A stretch of DNA of 64,000 nucleotides from Streptomyces sp. NBC_00433 (GTDB lineage Bacteria; Actinomycetota; Actinomycetes; Streptomycetales; Streptomycetaceae): assembly GCA_036015235.1 (NCBI GenBank), contig CP107926.1, positions 3,848,001-3,912,000 on the forward strand. The letters run 5' to 3'. The position numbers were made by a program, and so were the translations under genes. This document shows, in pieces, positions 1 to 9,252 of the stretch. How positions within the stretch are numbered: position 1 is the stretch's first letter; every line of letters starts with the position of its first letter. Below the pieces are notes generated by a model. The model saw only the letters and a program-made list of their open reading frames with translations, did no database searches and was not told the DNA's origin.

Positions 1-733
1 CGGCCAGGGCGGCGTCCGTGGGGGACGGGCCCATGTCGATGCCCTCGGCGTCGACGTTCAGCTCGCGGGCCAGGCCGAACAGCTCGACCAGGGTCTTGCC
101 GGCCGACGCCATGGCGTCACGCGGCCGCATGGCCTGCTTGGTCTCGACGTCGACGATCAGCTTGTCGAAGTCGGTGCGCTGCTCGACACGGGTCGCCTCG
201 ACCTTGTAGGTGACCTTGAGCACCGGGCTGTAGATGGAGTCGACCGGGATGCGGCCGATCTCCTGGCCCTGCTGCTTGTTCTGCACCGCGGAGACGTAGC
301 CGCGACCGCGCTCGACGGTCAGCTCCATCTCCAGCTTGCCCTTGGCGTTGAGCGTGGCCAGGACCAGGTCGGGGTTGTGGCACTCGACACCGGCCGGGGG
401 CGCGATGTCGGCGGCGGTGACGACACCCGGGCCCTGCTTGCGCAGGTACATCACGACCGGCTCGTCGTGCTCCGAGGAGACGACCAGCTGCTTGATGTTG
501 AGGATGATGTCGGTCAGGTCCTCCTTGACGCCCGGCACGGTGGTGAACTCGTGCAGGACGCCGTCGACCCGGATCGAGGTGACGGCGGCACCCGGGATCG
601 AGGAGAGGAGTGTGCGGCGGAGGGAGTTGCCGAGGGTGTAGCCGAAGCCCGGCTCCAGCGGCTCGATCACGAACCGTGAGCGGAATTCGTCGACGACCTC
701 TTCGGTCAACGAGGGACGCTGAGCGATCAGCAT
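1..733 (-). CDS. rpoA: RNA polymerase alpha subunit, 3' end outside window
   Basis: DNA-directed RNA polymerase alpha subunit, the assembly platform for beta and beta' and the contact for regulators. The first 244 residues are visible, from [17 protein letters not shown] to the window edge; they cover the N-terminal dimerisation domain, including the conserved GNSLRRTLL stretch. The C-terminal DNA-binding domain lies outside. The ATG at 733 is preceded by an AGAAGGA ribosome-binding site. It is the last gene of the S10–spc–alpha cluster, 129 nt after rpsD, with a nested hairpin in the gap. Identity is certain; only the end is missing. Confidence 0.97.
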   Translation of the reverse strand, partial: MLIAQRPSLTEEVVDEFRSRFVIEPLEPGFGYTLGNSLRRTLLSSIPGAAVTSIRVDGVLHEFTTVPGVKEDLTDIILNIKQLVVSSEHDEPVVMYLRKQGPGVVTAADIAPPAGVECHNPDLVLATLNAKGKLEMELTVERGRGYVSAVQNKQQGQEIGRIPVDSIYSPVLKVTYKVEATRVEQRTDFDKLIVDVETKQAMRPRDAMASAGKTLVELFGLARELNVDAEGIDMGPSPTDAALA

Positions 734-794
734 GGTGTCTGATGTCCTTCTGTCGTGGGCGCCCGCTATTTGACGCCCCCTGTACTACGAGGGT

Positions 795-850
795 ACGGGC
801 GGCACGGCGAAACCGTCGTACGAGAGCACGACGGCGGCCGTACCGCCCGT
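795..850 (-). terminator. nested hairpin between rpsD and rpoA
   Basis: Outer arms ACGGGCGG (795-802) and CCGCCCGT (843-850) enclose a second stem, CCGTCGT (813-819) with ACGACGG (828-834). It starts 12 nt after the rpsD stop and ends about 60 nt before the rpoA start. There is no U-tract, so it could be a partial terminator, an attenuator or an mRNA-stability element adjusting rpoA relative to the ribosomal genes. Confidence 0.5.
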
Positions 851-862
851 GACCGTGAGCCG

Positions 863-1489
863 CTACTTGGAGTAGAGCTCGACGATCAGCTGCTCCTGCA
901 CCTGGGTGTCGATCACCTGGCGCTCGGGCAGGCTGTGCACGAGGATCCGCAGCCGGCCGGCGTTGGCCTCGAGCCACGCCGGGACGGTCTTGTCGCCGGC
1001 CTCGCCCTGCGCCACCGCGAACGGGGTCAGGTTGCGGGACGACTCACGGACCTCGACGATGTCGTTCACGGCCACGCGAGCCGACGGGATGTCGTTCTTG
1101 CGGCCGTTGACGGTGATGTGTCCGTGACGGACCAGCTGACGGGCGTGGTCGCGGGACTTGGCGAAGCCGGCCCGGTAGACCACGTTGTCGAGGCGGGTCT
1201 CAAGGATGCGAAGCAGGTTCTCACCGGTCTTGCCGGACTTCTGGTTCGCCTCCTTGTAGTAGTTCACGAACTGCTTTTCGAGGACACCGTAGATTCGCGC
1301 GCACTTCTGCTTCTCACGCAGCTGAAGCAGGTACTCGCTGTCCTTGGTGCGCCCGCGCCCGTGCTCACCCGGGGGGTAAGGACGGATCTCGATCGGGCAC
1401 TTCGCGCTCTCGCACTTAGCTCCCTTGAGGAAGAGCTTCTGCTTCTCCCGACGGCATCGCTTGCAGTCGGCCCCGGTATAACGCGCCAT
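863..1489 (-). CDS. rpsD: 30S ribosomal protein S4 (zinc-binding form)
   Basis: Primary 16S rRNA-binding protein of the small subunit body; in other bacteria also a translational repressor of the alpha operon. At 208 residues it is normal length. Cysteines 9, 12, 26 and 31 form the CX2C–X13–CX4C zinc motif of the C+ form, followed by the conserved HARQLVRHGHITVNG RNA-binding (S4) core near residue 110. ATG at 1489. It sits 26 nt downstream of rpsK. The zinc motif suggests this is the zinc-replete main copy. Confidence 0.97.
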   Translation of the reverse strand: MARYTGADCKRCRREKQKLFLKGAKCESAKCPIEIRPYPPGEHGRGRTKDSEYLLQLREKQKCARIYGVLEKQFVNYYKEANQKSGKTGENLLRILETRLDNVVYRAGFAKSRDHARQLVRHGHITVNGRKNDIPSARVAVNDIVEVRESSRNLTPFAVAQGEAGDKTVPAWLEANAGRLRILVHSLPERQVIDTQVQEQLIVELYSK

Positions 1490-1515
1490 TGTCTCAGTTC
1501 TCCTGTATCAGCTGG

Positions 1516-1920
1516 TCAGACGCGGCGGCGCTTCGGCGGGCGGCAGCCGTTGTGCGGGGTCGGGGTGACGTCCTGGATCGAGCCGACCTCAAGGCCGGTG
1601 GCCTGGAGGGAGCGGATCGCGGTCTCGCGGCCGGAGCCGGGACCCTTCACGAAGACGTCCACCTTGCGCATGCCGTGCTCCTGCGCGCGGCGGGCGGCCG
1701 ACTCGGCGGCCATCTGCGCGGCGAAGGGGGTGGACTTGCGCGAGCCCTTGAAGCCGACGTGGCCGGCGGAGGCCCAGGAGATCACGTTGCCCGCGGGGTC
1801 GGTGATCGAGACGATCGTGTTGTTGAACGTGCTCTTGATGTGGGCGTGCCCGTGAGCGACGTTCTTCTTTTCCTTGCGGCGCACCTTCTTGGCTGCGCCC
1901 TGACGGCCCTTAGGAGGCAT
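1516..1920 (-). CDS. rpsK: 30S ribosomal protein S11
   Basis: Small-subunit platform protein near the E site. The 134-residue product has a lysine/arginine-rich N-terminus ([19 protein letters not shown]) and the family signature around [14 protein letters not shown], then a C-terminal [18 protein letters not shown] tail that is nearly invariant in bacteria. It is 69 nt downstream of rpsM and 26 nt upstream of rpsD in the alpha part of the cluster. The ATG at 1920 starts at the expected N-terminus. Confidence 0.97.
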   Translation of the reverse strand: MPPKGRQGAAKKVRRKEKKNVAHGHAHIKSTFNNTIVSITDPAGNVISWASAGHVGFKGSRKSTPFAAQMAAESAARRAQEHGMRKVDVFVKGPGSGRETAIRSLQATGLEVGSIQDVTPTPHNGCRPPKRRRV

Positions 1921-1989
1921 GTGTCAAGTTCTCCCGGTGGAGGTGGTCGGTCCTTTGGCGAAGACCGCTGGTAAGGGTCCTGCTGAGGA

Positions 1990-2370
1990 CTACTTCTTGC
2001 CCGGCTTCTTCTTGCCGGCGATGGCGCGACGCGGGCCCTTGCGGGTGCGGGCGTTGGTGTGAGTGCGCTGCCCGTGGACGGGCAGGCCGCGGCGGTGACG
2101 CAGACCCTGGTAGCAGCCGATCTCGACCTTGCGGCGGATGTCGGCCTGCACCGAACGACGGAGGTCACCCTCGGTCGTGTAGTTGTCGTCGACCCACTTG
2201 GCGATCTTGACGAGGTCTTCCTCGGGAAGGTCGCGCACGCGGATGTCGGGGCTCACACCGGTGTTCTTCAGGATGTCCTGGGCGCGCGAGCGCCCGATGC
2301 CGAAGACATAGGTGAGGGCGATCTCCACGCGCTTCTCGCGCGGGAGGTCAACGCCTGAAAGGCGTGCCAT
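1990..2370 (-). CDS. rpsM: 30S ribosomal protein S13
   Basis: Head protein of the 30S subunit contacting the P-site tRNA and L5 across the subunit bridge. The correct start is the ATG at 2370 ([19 protein letters not shown]), giving 126 residues; the frame is open upstream but has no homology there. The helix-hairpin-helix region ([14 protein letters not shown]) and the basic tail ([19 protein letters not shown]) are typical. It lies 188 nt after rpmJ, long enough to hold an internal promoter, though none is obvious. Confidence 0.97.
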   Translation of the reverse strand: MARLSGVDLPREKRVEIALTYVFGIGRSRAQDILKNTGVSPDIRVRDLPEEDLVKIAKWVDDNYTTEGDLRRSVQADIRRKVEIGCYQGLRHRRGLPVHGQRTHTNARTRKGPRRAIAGKKKPGKK

Positions 2371-2558
2371 GTGTGTGGCTCCTGGTGATGTCGGAGGTCT
2401 TCCGCAGCGCCGGTTCCCGGGCGGCCGTATCAGGTACCGGACGGGTCCCCGGCCTCCGCCGGGGGTGTCGTCCCCATCGGTGTGGGGACGGGCACTGCGT
2501 ATGTACGTGTGTGCGTCGCGCGAATCTCTACGGCGGTGCAGAAGGAGCAGGTCGTACG

Positions 2559-2672
2559 TCAGCCCTGGCGCTGCTTGTGGCGCAGGTTGTCGCAGATGAC
2601 CATGACCCGGCCGTGGCGGCGGATCACCTTGCACTTGTCGCAGATCTTCTTGACGCTCGGCTTGACCTTCAT
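2559..2672 (-). CDS. rpmJ: 50S ribosomal protein L36 (zinc-ribbon form)
   Basis: A 37-residue protein beginning [14 protein letters not shown], the smallest large-subunit protein. Cys11, Cys14, Cys27 and His32 form the zinc ribbon of the C+ type. It lies 29 nt after infA, the usual infA–rpmJ–rpsM order. ATG at 2672. In Streptomyces the zinc-containing forms are the standard set, while Zur-controlled zinc-free paralogues are encoded elsewhere (family knowledge). Confidence 0.95.
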   Translation of the reverse strand: MKVKPSVKKICDKCKVIRRHGRVMVICDNLRHKQRQG

Positions 2673-2701
2673 GGGATGTCAGGTTCTCCGGGTCTTGAGA
2701 T

Positions 2702-2923
2702 CTACTTGTATCGGTAGACGATCCGTCCGCGCGTCAGGTCGTACGGAGACAGCTCCACGACGACCCGGTCATCCGGAAGGATACGGATGTAGTGCATCCG
2801 CATCTTGCCGCTGATGTGCGCGAGGACCTTGTGACCGTTCTGCAGCTCCACCTTGAACATGGCGTTCGGCAGAGACTCGATCACGGTGCCCTCGATTTCG
2901 ATGGCGCCTTGCTTTTTGGCCAT
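2702..2923 (-). CDS. infA: translation initiation factor IF-1
   Basis: IF-1 binds the ribosomal A site during initiation together with IF-2 and IF-3. The 73-residue OB-fold protein starts [19 protein letters not shown] and ends RGRIVYRYK, full length for the family. The ATG is at 2923. It follows map by 156 nt and precedes rpmJ by 29 nt. The order map–infA–rpmJ–rpsM is the normal actinobacterial arrangement. Confidence 0.97.
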   Translation of the reverse strand: MAKKQGAIEIEGTVIESLPNAMFKVELQNGHKVLAHISGKMRMHYIRILPDDRVVVELSPYDLTRGRIVYRYK

Positions 2924-3079
2924 GTCCTGCTTTCGGGATCGGCTACCTTGATCGGCTCCAGGCATGCCGGAAGACATGCGAGAGCCGACGTGTCAGTCTA
3001 CGACACGGCTCCCGGAAAGACGAATCCACTGTGTATGCCCATGGTCGAAGATCGTTACGCTTGGGGTCTCCCCAGGCCC

Positions 3080-3922
3080 TCAGGGCCGAGGGGAAGGGTC
3101 GGCGGGGACCGTGATGCCGTACTCGGCGAGCTTGGCGCGGCCGCAGTCCGGGGAGGTGAGCACCAGCGGGCCGTCCTCGGTCAGGGCGATGGTGTGCTCC
3201 CAGTGCGAGGACCAGGAGCCGTCGTCGGACTTCACCGTCCACTCGTCTTCCATGACGTGGGTGTGGGGCGAGCCGAGGGTGACCATCGGCTCGATCGCCA
3301 GGCACAGCCCGGGGACCAGCTTGATGCCCCGGCCGCGCTTCTTGGTGACGTAGTTCAGCAGGTGCGGGTCCATGTGCATCTCGGTGCCGATGCCGTGGCC
3401 GCCGTAGTCCTCGACGATGCCGTACTTGCCGGAGGCGGGCCGCGGCTGGCGGCGGATGTAGCCCTCGACGGCCCGGGAGATGTCCTCCAGGCGGTTGCCC
3501 TTGCGGAAGGCGGCGATGCCGGCCCACATGGACTCCTCGGTGACCCGGCTCAGCTCGATCAGCTCGGGCGCGTGGCCGGTGCCGACGAAGCAGGTGAAGG
3601 CCGCGTCGCCGTGCCAGCCCTCGATGATGGCGCCGGCGTCGATGGCGATGATGTCGCCGTCCTTGAGCACCGTCTCCCGGTCGGGGATGCCGTGGACGAC
3701 GACGTCGTTGACCGAGGTGCAGATGTTGCCGGGGAAGCCGCCGTAGCCCAGGAAGTTCGGCTTGGCGTCGTGGTCGGCGATGACCCGGGCGGCGATCTCG
3801 TCCAGGTCCTTGGTCGTCGCCCCGGGCACGGCCGCCGCGCGGGTCGCCTCGTGCACCGCCGCGACGACAAGTCCGGCCCGCCTCATCGTGGCGATCTGCT
3901 CCGGGGTCTTGATCTCCACCAT
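3080..3922 (-). CDS. map: type I methionine aminopeptidase
   Basis: Removes the N-terminal methionine from nascent proteins. The 280-residue product starts MVEIKTPEQIATMRRAG at 3922. Metal ligands of the pita-bread fold are visible: the two Asp in IDAGAIIEGWHGDAAF, the His in GGHGIGTEMH, the Glu in LAIEPMV and the Glu of the C-terminal HWEHTIALTEDG. It is 134 nt downstream of adk in the secY–adk–map set. The frame is open upstream, but homology begins at this ATG. Confidence 0.95.
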   Translation of the reverse strand: MVEIKTPEQIATMRRAGLVVAAVHEATRAAAVPGATTKDLDEIAARVIADHDAKPNFLGYGGFPGNICTSVNDVVVHGIPDRETVLKDGDIIAIDAGAIIEGWHGDAAFTCFVGTGHAPELIELSRVTEESMWAGIAAFRKGNRLEDISRAVEGYIRRQPRPASGKYGIVEDYGGHGIGTEMHMDPHLLNYVTKKRGRGIKLVPGLCLAIEPMVTLGSPHTHVMEDEWTVKSDDGSWSSHWEHTIALTEDGPLVLTSPDCGRAKLAEYGITVPADPSPRP

Positions 3923-4056
3923 GCGGCTGACGCCTTCCTTGTCCTCGGGGTGCGGTCGCGGGCGCATACGCCCGTTCAACGATACGGCCGTGGTGCCCGT
4001 CGGGGCACCACGGCCGCATGCCGTGCTGTGCTGCTGCTGCCCTGGCGGGCGGGGGG

Positions 4057-4716
4057 TCAGTCCTCGCGCCGGTCCTGGAGCGCGTCCATGGCGCGCTTGG
4101 TGACCTCGGCCACCGGGCCGAGCGCGGAGATCGTCACCACAAGATTCTGCTGCTTGTAGTAGTCGATGATCGGCTCGGTCTCGCGGTGGTAGACGTCGAG
4201 GCGGTTGCGGACCTTGTCCTCGGCGTCGTCGCTGCGCTGGTAGAGCTCGCCGCCGCACTCGTCGCAGACGCCCGGGGTCTTGGGCTCCTTGTACTCGACG
4301 TGGAAGACGTGGGCGCTGTCGTTGCGGCACACCCGGCGGCCGGCGATGCGCTTGACGACCTCGTCCTCGGGGACCTCCAGGTCCAGCACGCCGTTGAGCT
4401 TGATGCCGTGCGCGGCGAGGTAGGCGTCGAGCGCCCGAGCCTGGAACTCGTTGCGCGGGAAGCCGTCGAGCAGGAAGCCCCCGACGGCGTCGGGCGCGTC
4501 CAGCCGGTCCTCCGCCATGCCGATGGTGACCTCGTCGGGGACCAGGTCGCCCGCGTCCATGTAGGCCTTGGCCTGCTTGCCCAGCTCGGTGCCCTGGCTG
4601 ATGTTGGCCCGGAACAGGTCGCCCGTGGAGATGTGCGGGATCGACAGGTTCTCGGCGAGGTACTTGGCCTGCGTCCCCTTGCCCGCGCCCGGCGGTCCGA
4701 CCAGGACGATACGCAT
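4057..4716 (-). CDS. adk: adenylate kinase
   Basis: Interconverts ATP, AMP and ADP. The 219-residue protein begins MRIVLVGPPGAGKGTQAK, with the P-loop at residues 7-15. The long LID (about residues 125-165) has Cys, His and a CDEC pair (CRNDSAH … CDECGGELYQRSDD), the zinc-binding arrangement typical of actinobacterial enzymes. Its ATG shares one base with the secY stop (TGATG), implying translational coupling. Confidence 0.97.
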   Translation of the reverse strand: MRIVLVGPPGAGKGTQAKYLAENLSIPHISTGDLFRANISQGTELGKQAKAYMDAGDLVPDEVTIGMAEDRLDAPDAVGGFLLDGFPRNEFQARALDAYLAAHGIKLNGVLDLEVPEDEVVKRIAGRRVCRNDSAHVFHVEYKEPKTPGVCDECGGELYQRSDDAEDKVRNRLDVYHRETEPIIDYYKQQNLVVTISALGPVAEVTKRAMDALQDRRED

Positions 4717-6032
4717 CAGCGGAGGAACCCTTCGTAGTTACGCTGCTGGAGCTGGCTCTCGATCTGCTTCACCGTCTCCAGGCCGACACCCACGATGATC
4801 AGGATGCTCGTACCGCCGAGTGGGAAGTTGCCGTTGCTGCCGTTGAAGATCGCGATGGCGACCGTCGGCACGAGAGCGATGAGGCCCAGGTACAGCGCGC
4901 CTGGCCACGTGATGCGGTTCAGCACGTAACTCAGGTATTCAGCCGTGGGGCGACCTGCGCGGATGCCCGGGATGAATCCACCATACTTCTTCATATTGTC
5001 CGCGACCTCTTCGGGGTTGAAGGAGATCGCGACGTAGAAGAAGGCGAAGAAGACGATCAGCAGGAAGTACGCCGCCATGTAGACCGGGTGGTCGCCCTTG
5101 GTGAAGTTCCGGCTGATCCACTGGGCCCAGCCCGCGGTCGAGCCGGAGAACTGCACGATGAGCGCCGGGATGTACAGCAGCGACGACGCGAAGATGACCG
5201 GGATGACACCGGCCTGGTTGACCTTGAGCGGGATGTACGTCGACGTGCCGCCGTAGGACCGCCGGCCGATCATCCGCTTGGCGTATTGCACCGGGATACG
5301 GCGCTGCGCCTGTTCGACGAAGACCACCAGGCCGACCATCGCCAGGCCCACCGCGAGGACCGCGAGGAATTCCACCCAGCCGCCGGCGATCTTGCCGGAG
5401 ACCTTGATCGCCCACAGCGAGCCGGGGAAGCCGGCCGCGATGGAGACGAACATCAGGATGGACATGCCGTTGCCGATGCCCTTGTCGGTGACCAGCTCGC
5501 CGAGCCACATGATCACCACGGTGCCGGCGGTCATCGTGGTGACCATCGTGATCGTGGTGAAGATCGACTGGTTGGGCACGATCGAGCCGGCGTTGTTGCA
5601 GCCGGAGAACAGGCTGCCGGAGCGCGCGGTGGCGACCAGGCCGGTGCCCTGGAGCACGGCCAGCGCCACGGTCAGGTAGCGGGTGTACTGCGTGATCTTC
5701 GTGGTGCCGGCCTGACCCTCCTTCTTGAGGGCCTCCAGGCGCGGGATCACCACGGTCAGCAGCTGGAGGATGATGCTCGCCGTGATGTACGGCATGATCC
5801 CGAGCGCGAAGATCGTCAGCTGCAGCAGAGCGCCGCCGCTGAACATGTTCACCAGCCCGAAGAGGCTGTTGTTCCCCTTCGTCTCCTTGATGCAGGCGTT
5901 GACGACCGTGTAGTCGATGCCCGGCACCGGTACGTGCGCTCCGAGGCGGTAGACCACCACGATGCTCAAAGTGAACAGCAGCTTCTTGCGCAGGTCGGGC
6001 GTCCTGAACGCCCGTGCGAACGCGGTGAGCAC
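4716..6032 (-). CDS. secY: Sec translocase channel subunit SecY
   Basis: Central pore subunit of the SecYEG protein-export channel in the cytoplasmic membrane. The 438-residue sequence begins MLTAFARAFRTPDLRKKLLF and shows the ten hydrophobic segments and conserved cytoplasmic loops of SecY (GIGNGMSILMF; FFYVAISFNPEEVADNMKK). It is separated from rplO by 191 nt containing a strong hairpin and a TAGGCT -10-like sequence, so it probably starts its own transcription unit with adk and map. SecE is encoded at 61.4-61.6 kb. Confidence 0.97.
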   Translation of the reverse strand: MLTAFARAFRTPDLRKKLLFTLSIVVVYRLGAHVPVPGIDYTVVNACIKETKGNNSLFGLVNMFSGGALLQLTIFALGIMPYITASIILQLLTVVIPRLEALKKEGQAGTTKITQYTRYLTVALAVLQGTGLVATARSGSLFSGCNNAGSIVPNQSIFTTITMVTTMTAGTVVIMWLGELVTDKGIGNGMSILMFVSIAAGFPGSLWAIKVSGKIAGGWVEFLAVLAVGLAMVGLVVFVEQAQRRIPVQYAKRMIGRRSYGGTSTYIPLKVNQAGVIPVIFASSLLYIPALIVQFSGSTAGWAQWISRNFTKGDHPVYMAAYFLLIVFFAFFYVAISFNPEEVADNMKKYGGFIPGIRAGRPTAEYLSYVLNRITWPGALYLGLIALVPTVAIAIFNGSNGNFPLGGTSILIIVGVGLETVKQIESQLQQRNYEGFLR

Positions 6033-6104
6033 GGTGCCTCCTGCACCCCCCGCGCGAGGGCGGAAGGACGGTTTATGAGGTTTCTGACGACAGCAGCGTC
6101 GGTC

Positions 6105-6110
6105 AGCCTA
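6105..6110 (-). promoter_or_regulatory. candidate -10 box upstream of secY
   Basis: Reads TAGGCT on the minus strand, about 72 nt upstream of the secY start and downstream of the rplO hairpin. The same hexamer occurs upstream of rpsL and tuf. No good -35 is present at 17-18 nt, so the assignment is tentative. Confidence 0.4.
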
Positions 6111-6167
6111 CCGGCGACTTGGCCCCGCAAGGAATGACCAACCGGGGAAGGAAAATCACAGGAACGA

Positions 6168-6209
6168 ACGACCGGGGACGCCCAGAAGTTTCTGGGCATC
6201 CCCGGTCGT
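6168..6209 (-). terminator. 20-bp hairpin terminator after rplO
   Basis: Nearly perfect stem of 20 pairs with one mismatch (positions 79/98 of the 6100s) and a 2-nt loop, built from nested ACGACCGGGGA…TCCCCGGTCGT and GCCCAGAA…TTCTGGGC arms. It begins 14 nt after the rplO stop. Transcription heading to secY would pass through it; only a weakly T-rich stretch follows. It is a strong candidate for ending or attenuating the spc transcript. Confidence 0.65.
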
Positions 6210-6223
6210 GTTCGGCATCGGGC

Positions 6224-6676
6224 TCAGACGAGTTCGACGACGGTGCCGCCGGCGGCGGCGATCTTCTCCTTGGCGGAGCCGGAGACCGCGTCAACGGTCA
6301 CCTGCAGAGCCACGGAGACCTCGCCGGTGCCGAGCACCTTGACGAGCTGGTTCTTGCGCACCGCACCCTTGGCGACCAGGTCGGCCACCGTCACCTCGCC
6401 ACCCTCGGGGTAGAGGGTCGCGAGCTTGTCCAGGTTGACGACCTGGTACTCGGTGCGGAACGGGTTCTTGAAGCCCTTGAGCTTCGGGAGGCGCATGTGG
6501 AGGGGCATCTGCCCGCCCTCGAAGCGCTCCGGAACCTGGTAGCGGGCCTTGGTGCCCTTGGTACCACGACCGGCCGTCTTGCCCTTGGACGCCTCACCGC
6601 GACCCACACGGGTCTTCGCGGTCTTGGCGCCCGGGGCGGGACGCAGGTTGTGGATCTTGATCGGGTTGTCACCCAT
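6224..6676 (-). CDS. rplO: 50S ribosomal protein L15
   Basis: Late-assembly large-subunit protein binding 23S rRNA. The product has 150 residues, beginning [21 protein letters not shown], with the glycine/basic N-terminal extension ([20 protein letters not shown]) that threads into the subunit and a C-terminal globular domain ending [11 protein letters not shown] at 6676, two bases after the rpmD stop. It is the last ribosomal gene before the hairpin that separates it from secY. Confidence 0.96.
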   Translation of the reverse strand: MGDNPIKIHNLRPAPGAKTAKTRVGRGEASKGKTAGRGTKGTKARYQVPERFEGGQMPLHMRLPKLKGFKNPFRTEYQVVNLDKLATLYPEGGEVTVADLVAKGAVRKNQLVKVLGTGEVSVALQVTVDAVSGSAKEKIAAAGGTVVELV

Positions 6677-6678
6677 GA

Positions 6679-6861
6679 TCAGTCGACCTCCTCGACCGTG
6701 ACGAGGTGGCGGACGGTGTGGACCATGCCGCGGATCTCCGGGCGGTCCTCCTTGACCACGACGTCGTGCAGGCGCTTGAGCCCGAGCGAACGCAGGGTGT
6801 CACGGTGGTTCTGCTTGCTGCCGATGTAGGACTTGGTCTGCGTGACCTTGAGGCGCGCCAT
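6679..6861 (-). CDS. rpmD: 50S ribosomal protein L30
   Basis: A 60-residue large-subunit protein, [20 protein letters not shown] to LVTVEEVD, with the two-helix ferredoxin-like fold typical of bacterial L30 and the [10 protein letters not shown] motif. Its ATG at 6861 shares one base with the rpsE stop and its stop is two bases before rplO, a tightly coupled rpsE–rpmD–rplO block. Confidence 0.95.
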   Translation of the reverse strand: MARLKVTQTKSYIGSKQNHRDTLRSLGLKRLHDVVVKEDRPEIRGMVHTVRHLVTVEEVD

Positions 6862-7466
6862 CACACACCCACTCCGGCACGGGCCCGCAGCAGGGCGGCG
6901 GGCGCGACGTCCTCGATCGGCAGACCGCGGCGGGCCGCGATCTCCTCGGGCCGCTGAAGGCCCTGGAGCGCCGCCACCGTGGCGTGCACGATGTTGATCG
7001 CGTTGTCCGAGCCGAGGCTCTTGGACAGCACGTCGTGGATGCCCGCGCACTCCAGCACGGCGCGCACCGGGCCACCGGCGATCACACCGGTACCGGGGGA
7101 AGCAGGCTTGAGCAGGACGACGCCTGCGGCCTTCTCGCCCTGGATCGGGTGCGGGATGGTGCCCTGGATACGGGGGACCTTGAAGAAGTGCTTCTTGGCC
7201 TCCTCAACACCCTTGGCGATGGCGGCCGGCACCTCCTTGGCCTTGCCGTAGCCGACACCGACGGTGCCGTCACCATCGCCCACCACGACCAGCGCGGTGA
7301 AGCTGAAGCGACGACCACCCTTCACAACCTTGGCGACGCGATTGATCGCGACGACACGCTCGACATAGGCGGTCTTCTCGGCCTGCTGGCCGCCGTCCCG
7401 CCGGTCCTTACGGTCCCGTCGCTCGCCGCCACCGGCACCGCTTCCGCGGCGCTGGGGTCCAGCCAT
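6861..7466 (-). CDS. rpsE: 30S ribosomal protein S5
   Basis: Small-subunit protein near the mRNA entry channel, involved in decoding accuracy and helicase activity. It has 201 residues: a charged N-terminal extension rich in Arg/Gly (residues 1-35, usual in actinobacteria), the S5 RNA-binding domain with [20 protein letters not shown], and the C-terminal domain with [20 protein letters not shown] at 7466, 43 nt after rplR. No spectinomycin-resistance change is obvious by eye. Confidence 0.96.
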   Translation of the reverse strand: MAGPQRRGSGAGGGERRDRKDRRDGGQQAEKTAYVERVVAINRVAKVVKGGRRFSFTALVVVGDGDGTVGVGYGKAKEVPAAIAKGVEEAKKHFFKVPRIQGTIPHPIQGEKAAGVVLLKPASPGTGVIAGGPVRAVLECAGIHDVLSKSLGSDNAINIVHATVAALQGLQRPEEIAARRGLPIEDVAPAALLRARAGVGV

Positions 7467-7509
7467 TGGAATTACCTCTCTTCGTTTCCCGCTAGCAAAC
7501 GGAACCGGG

Positions 7510-7893
7510 CTAGAACTTCAGACCGGCTTCGCGGGCGGCGTCCGCCAGGGCGGCGATGCGCCCCGCGTACTGGTTGCCGCCACGGTCGAACACGACAGCC
7601 TCGACGCCCTTGGCCTTCGCACGCTCGGCCACGAGCTGGCCGACCTGCTTCGCCTTGGCGCTCTTGTCGCCTTCGCCGCCGCGGATGGACGCGTCGAGGG
7701 TCGACGCCGACGCGAGCGTGTGGCCCGCGAGGTCGTCGATGACCTGCGCCACGATGCCCCGGTTGGACCGGGTCACGACCAGGCGCGGACGCTCGGTCGT
7801 ACCGGAGACGCGCTTGCGCACCCGGATGTGGCGACGCTTGATCGCAGCACTCTTGTACGCCTTGCCCTTGGCGATCTTTACACCGAATGCCAT
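7510..7893 (-). CDS. rplR: 50S ribosomal protein L18
   Basis: Binds 5S rRNA together with L5 and L25 in the central protuberance. The 127-residue sequence begins [20 protein letters not shown] and contains the [20 protein letters not shown] core and the C-terminal [20 protein letters not shown] motif. ATG at 7893, two bases after the rplF stop, so the pair is likely coupled. Confidence 0.96.
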   Translation of the reverse strand: MAFGVKIAKGKAYKSAAIKRRHIRVRKRVSGTTERPRLVVTRSNRGIVAQVIDDLAGHTLASASTLDASIRGGEGDKSAKAKQVGQLVAERAKAKGVEAVVFDRGGNQYAGRIAALADAAREAGLKF

Positions 7894-7895
7894 GG

Positions 7896-8435
7896 CTACT
7901 TACCCGCCTTTCCGACCTTGCGGCGGATGACCTCGCCGGCGTACTTGACGCCCTTGGCCTTGTACGGGTCGGGCTTGCGCAGCTTGCGGATGTTCGCTGC
8001 GACCTCGCCGACCTTCTGCTTGTCGATGCCCTCGACGGAGAACTTCACCGGGGACTCGACCTTGAAGGAGATGCCCTCGGGGGCCTCGACGAGAATCGGG
8101 TGGCTGTATCCGAGCGCGAACTCCAGGTTGGAGCCCTTCGCCTGGACGCGGTAGCCGACTCCGCTGATTTCCAGCTGCTTGCTGTAGCCCGCGGTCACGC
8201 CGGTGATCATGTTCGCCACCAGCGTGCGGGACAGGCCGTGCAGGGCCTTCGAGACACGCTCGTCGTTGGGGCGGGTGACCAGCAGAGTGCCGTCCTCGCC
8301 CTTGGCGATGTCGATCGGCGCGGCGACGGTGTGGGTGAGGGAGCCCTTGGGGCCCTTCACCGCGACCGTGCGGCCGTCGATGGTGACGTCCACTCCGGCG
8401 GGAACCGAGATGGGCAGCTTGCCGATGCGCGACAT
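7896..8435 (-). CDS. rplF: 50S ribosomal protein L6
   Basis: Large-subunit protein near the GTPase-associated centre. The 179-residue product starts [20 protein letters not shown] and carries the two related L6 domains; the C-terminal one shows the signature [22 protein letters not shown] at 8435, 21 nt after rpsH. Full length, with no oddities. Confidence 0.96.
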   Translation of the reverse strand: MSRIGKLPISVPAGVDVTIDGRTVAVKGPKGSLTHTVAAPIDIAKGEDGTLLVTRPNDERVSKALHGLSRTLVANMITGVTAGYSKQLEISGVGYRVQAKGSNLEFALGYSHPILVEAPEGISFKVESPVKFSVEGIDKQKVGEVAANIRKLRKPDPYKAKGVKYAGEVIRRKVGKAGK

Positions 8436-8456
8436 TGCTATACCTCGCTTTCCCGG

Positions 8457-8855
8457 TTACCAGACGTAGGCGAGGACTTCCCCACCCACGCCCTTCTTCT
8501 GAGCCTGCTGGCCGGTGAGCAGACCGTGCGACGTGGAGATGATCGCCACGCCGAGGCCGCCGAGCACCTTCGGCAGATTGGTGGACTTCGCGTAGACCCG
8601 CAGACCCGGCTTGCTGATCCGCTTGATGCCGGCGATGGAGCGCTGGCGCTCCGGGCCGAACTTCAGCTCGAGGACGAGGTTCTTGCCGACCTCGGCGTCC
8701 TCGACCTTCCAGCCGGTGATGTAGCCCTCCTGCTGGAGGATCTCCGCGATGTGCGACTTGATCTTGCTGAACGGCATCGTGACGTCGTCGTGGTATGCCG
8801 AATTAGCGTTACGCAGACGGGTCAGCATGTCTGCGATGGGGTCGGTCATGGTCAT
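8457..8855 (-). CDS. rpsH: 30S ribosomal protein S8
   Basis: Primary 16S rRNA binder; in E. coli also the translational repressor of the spc operon. The 132-residue form begins [19 protein letters not shown] at 8855; a second ATG six bases further in is possible. Upstream residues in the open frame are not conserved. The C-terminal signature [20 protein letters not shown] is present. A 209-nt gap with a strong hairpin separates it from rpsN, unusual spacing inside this otherwise compact cluster. Confidence 0.95.
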   Translation of the reverse strand: MTMTDPIADMLTRLRNANSAYHDDVTMPFSKIKSHIAEILQQEGYITGWKVEDAEVGKNLVLELKFGPERQRSIAGIKRISKPGLRVYAKSTNLPKVLGGLGVAIISTSHGLLTGQQAQKKGVGGEVLAYVW

Positions 8856-9037
8856 GAAGTGGCCCTGGGCCTCTCTCGCCGGGGTTTCCTGGTGCTCCAT
8901 CCCTCTCCCCCGGGCGAACCGGGGACGGGTGCGGTGCGGTGGACCTACGGCGTAGTAAGTCGATGCGGGCGGCGGGCGCCCAACCCTTCTACCTTACGGG
9001 AAGAAAGGGCGGGGTCCCGCCGTCCATCTGCTTACCG

Positions 9038-9078
9038 AGAGTTCCTGGGTGGTCCCGGGAGGGACTACCAGGAACTCT
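9038..9078 (-). terminator. long hairpin overlapping the rpsN stop
   Basis: Arms from AGAGTTCCTGG (9038-9048) through GGTCCC and from GGGACTACC through AGGAACTCT (to 9078) form an 18-pair stem with one bulged G and one G·U pair around a GGGA loop. The stem includes the last codons and stop of rpsN. No U-tract follows, so it may attenuate transcription, protect the mRNA 3' end or be a processing site between rpsN and rpsH. Confidence 0.55.
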
Positions 9079-9250
9079 TGGTCACGCCCGGCAGCTCGCC
9101 GCGGTGGGCCATCTCACGAAGGCACACACGGCACAGGCCGAACTTGCGGTAGACGGAGTGCGGCCGGCCACAGCGCTGGCAGCGGTTGTAGCCGCGCACA
9201 GCGAACTTGGGCTTGCGAGCGGCCTTAGCGATCAGAGCCTTCTTCGCCAC
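9065..9250 (-). CDS. rpsN: 30S ribosomal protein S14, type Z
   Basis: A 61-residue short zinc-type S14. The start is the GTG at 9250 (read as [16 protein letters not shown]), two bases after the rplE stop. Cys24, Cys27, Cys40 and Cys43 form the zinc site (RCQRCG … CRVCLREMA). The short zinc form is the housekeeping S14 in actinobacteria; longer zinc-free paralogues normally lie elsewhere. The stop falls inside a large hairpin. Confidence 0.95.
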   Translation of the reverse strand: MAKKALIAKAARKPKFAVRGYNRCQRCGRPHSVYRKFGLCRVCLREMAHRGELPGVTKSSW

Positions 9251-9252
9251 GG

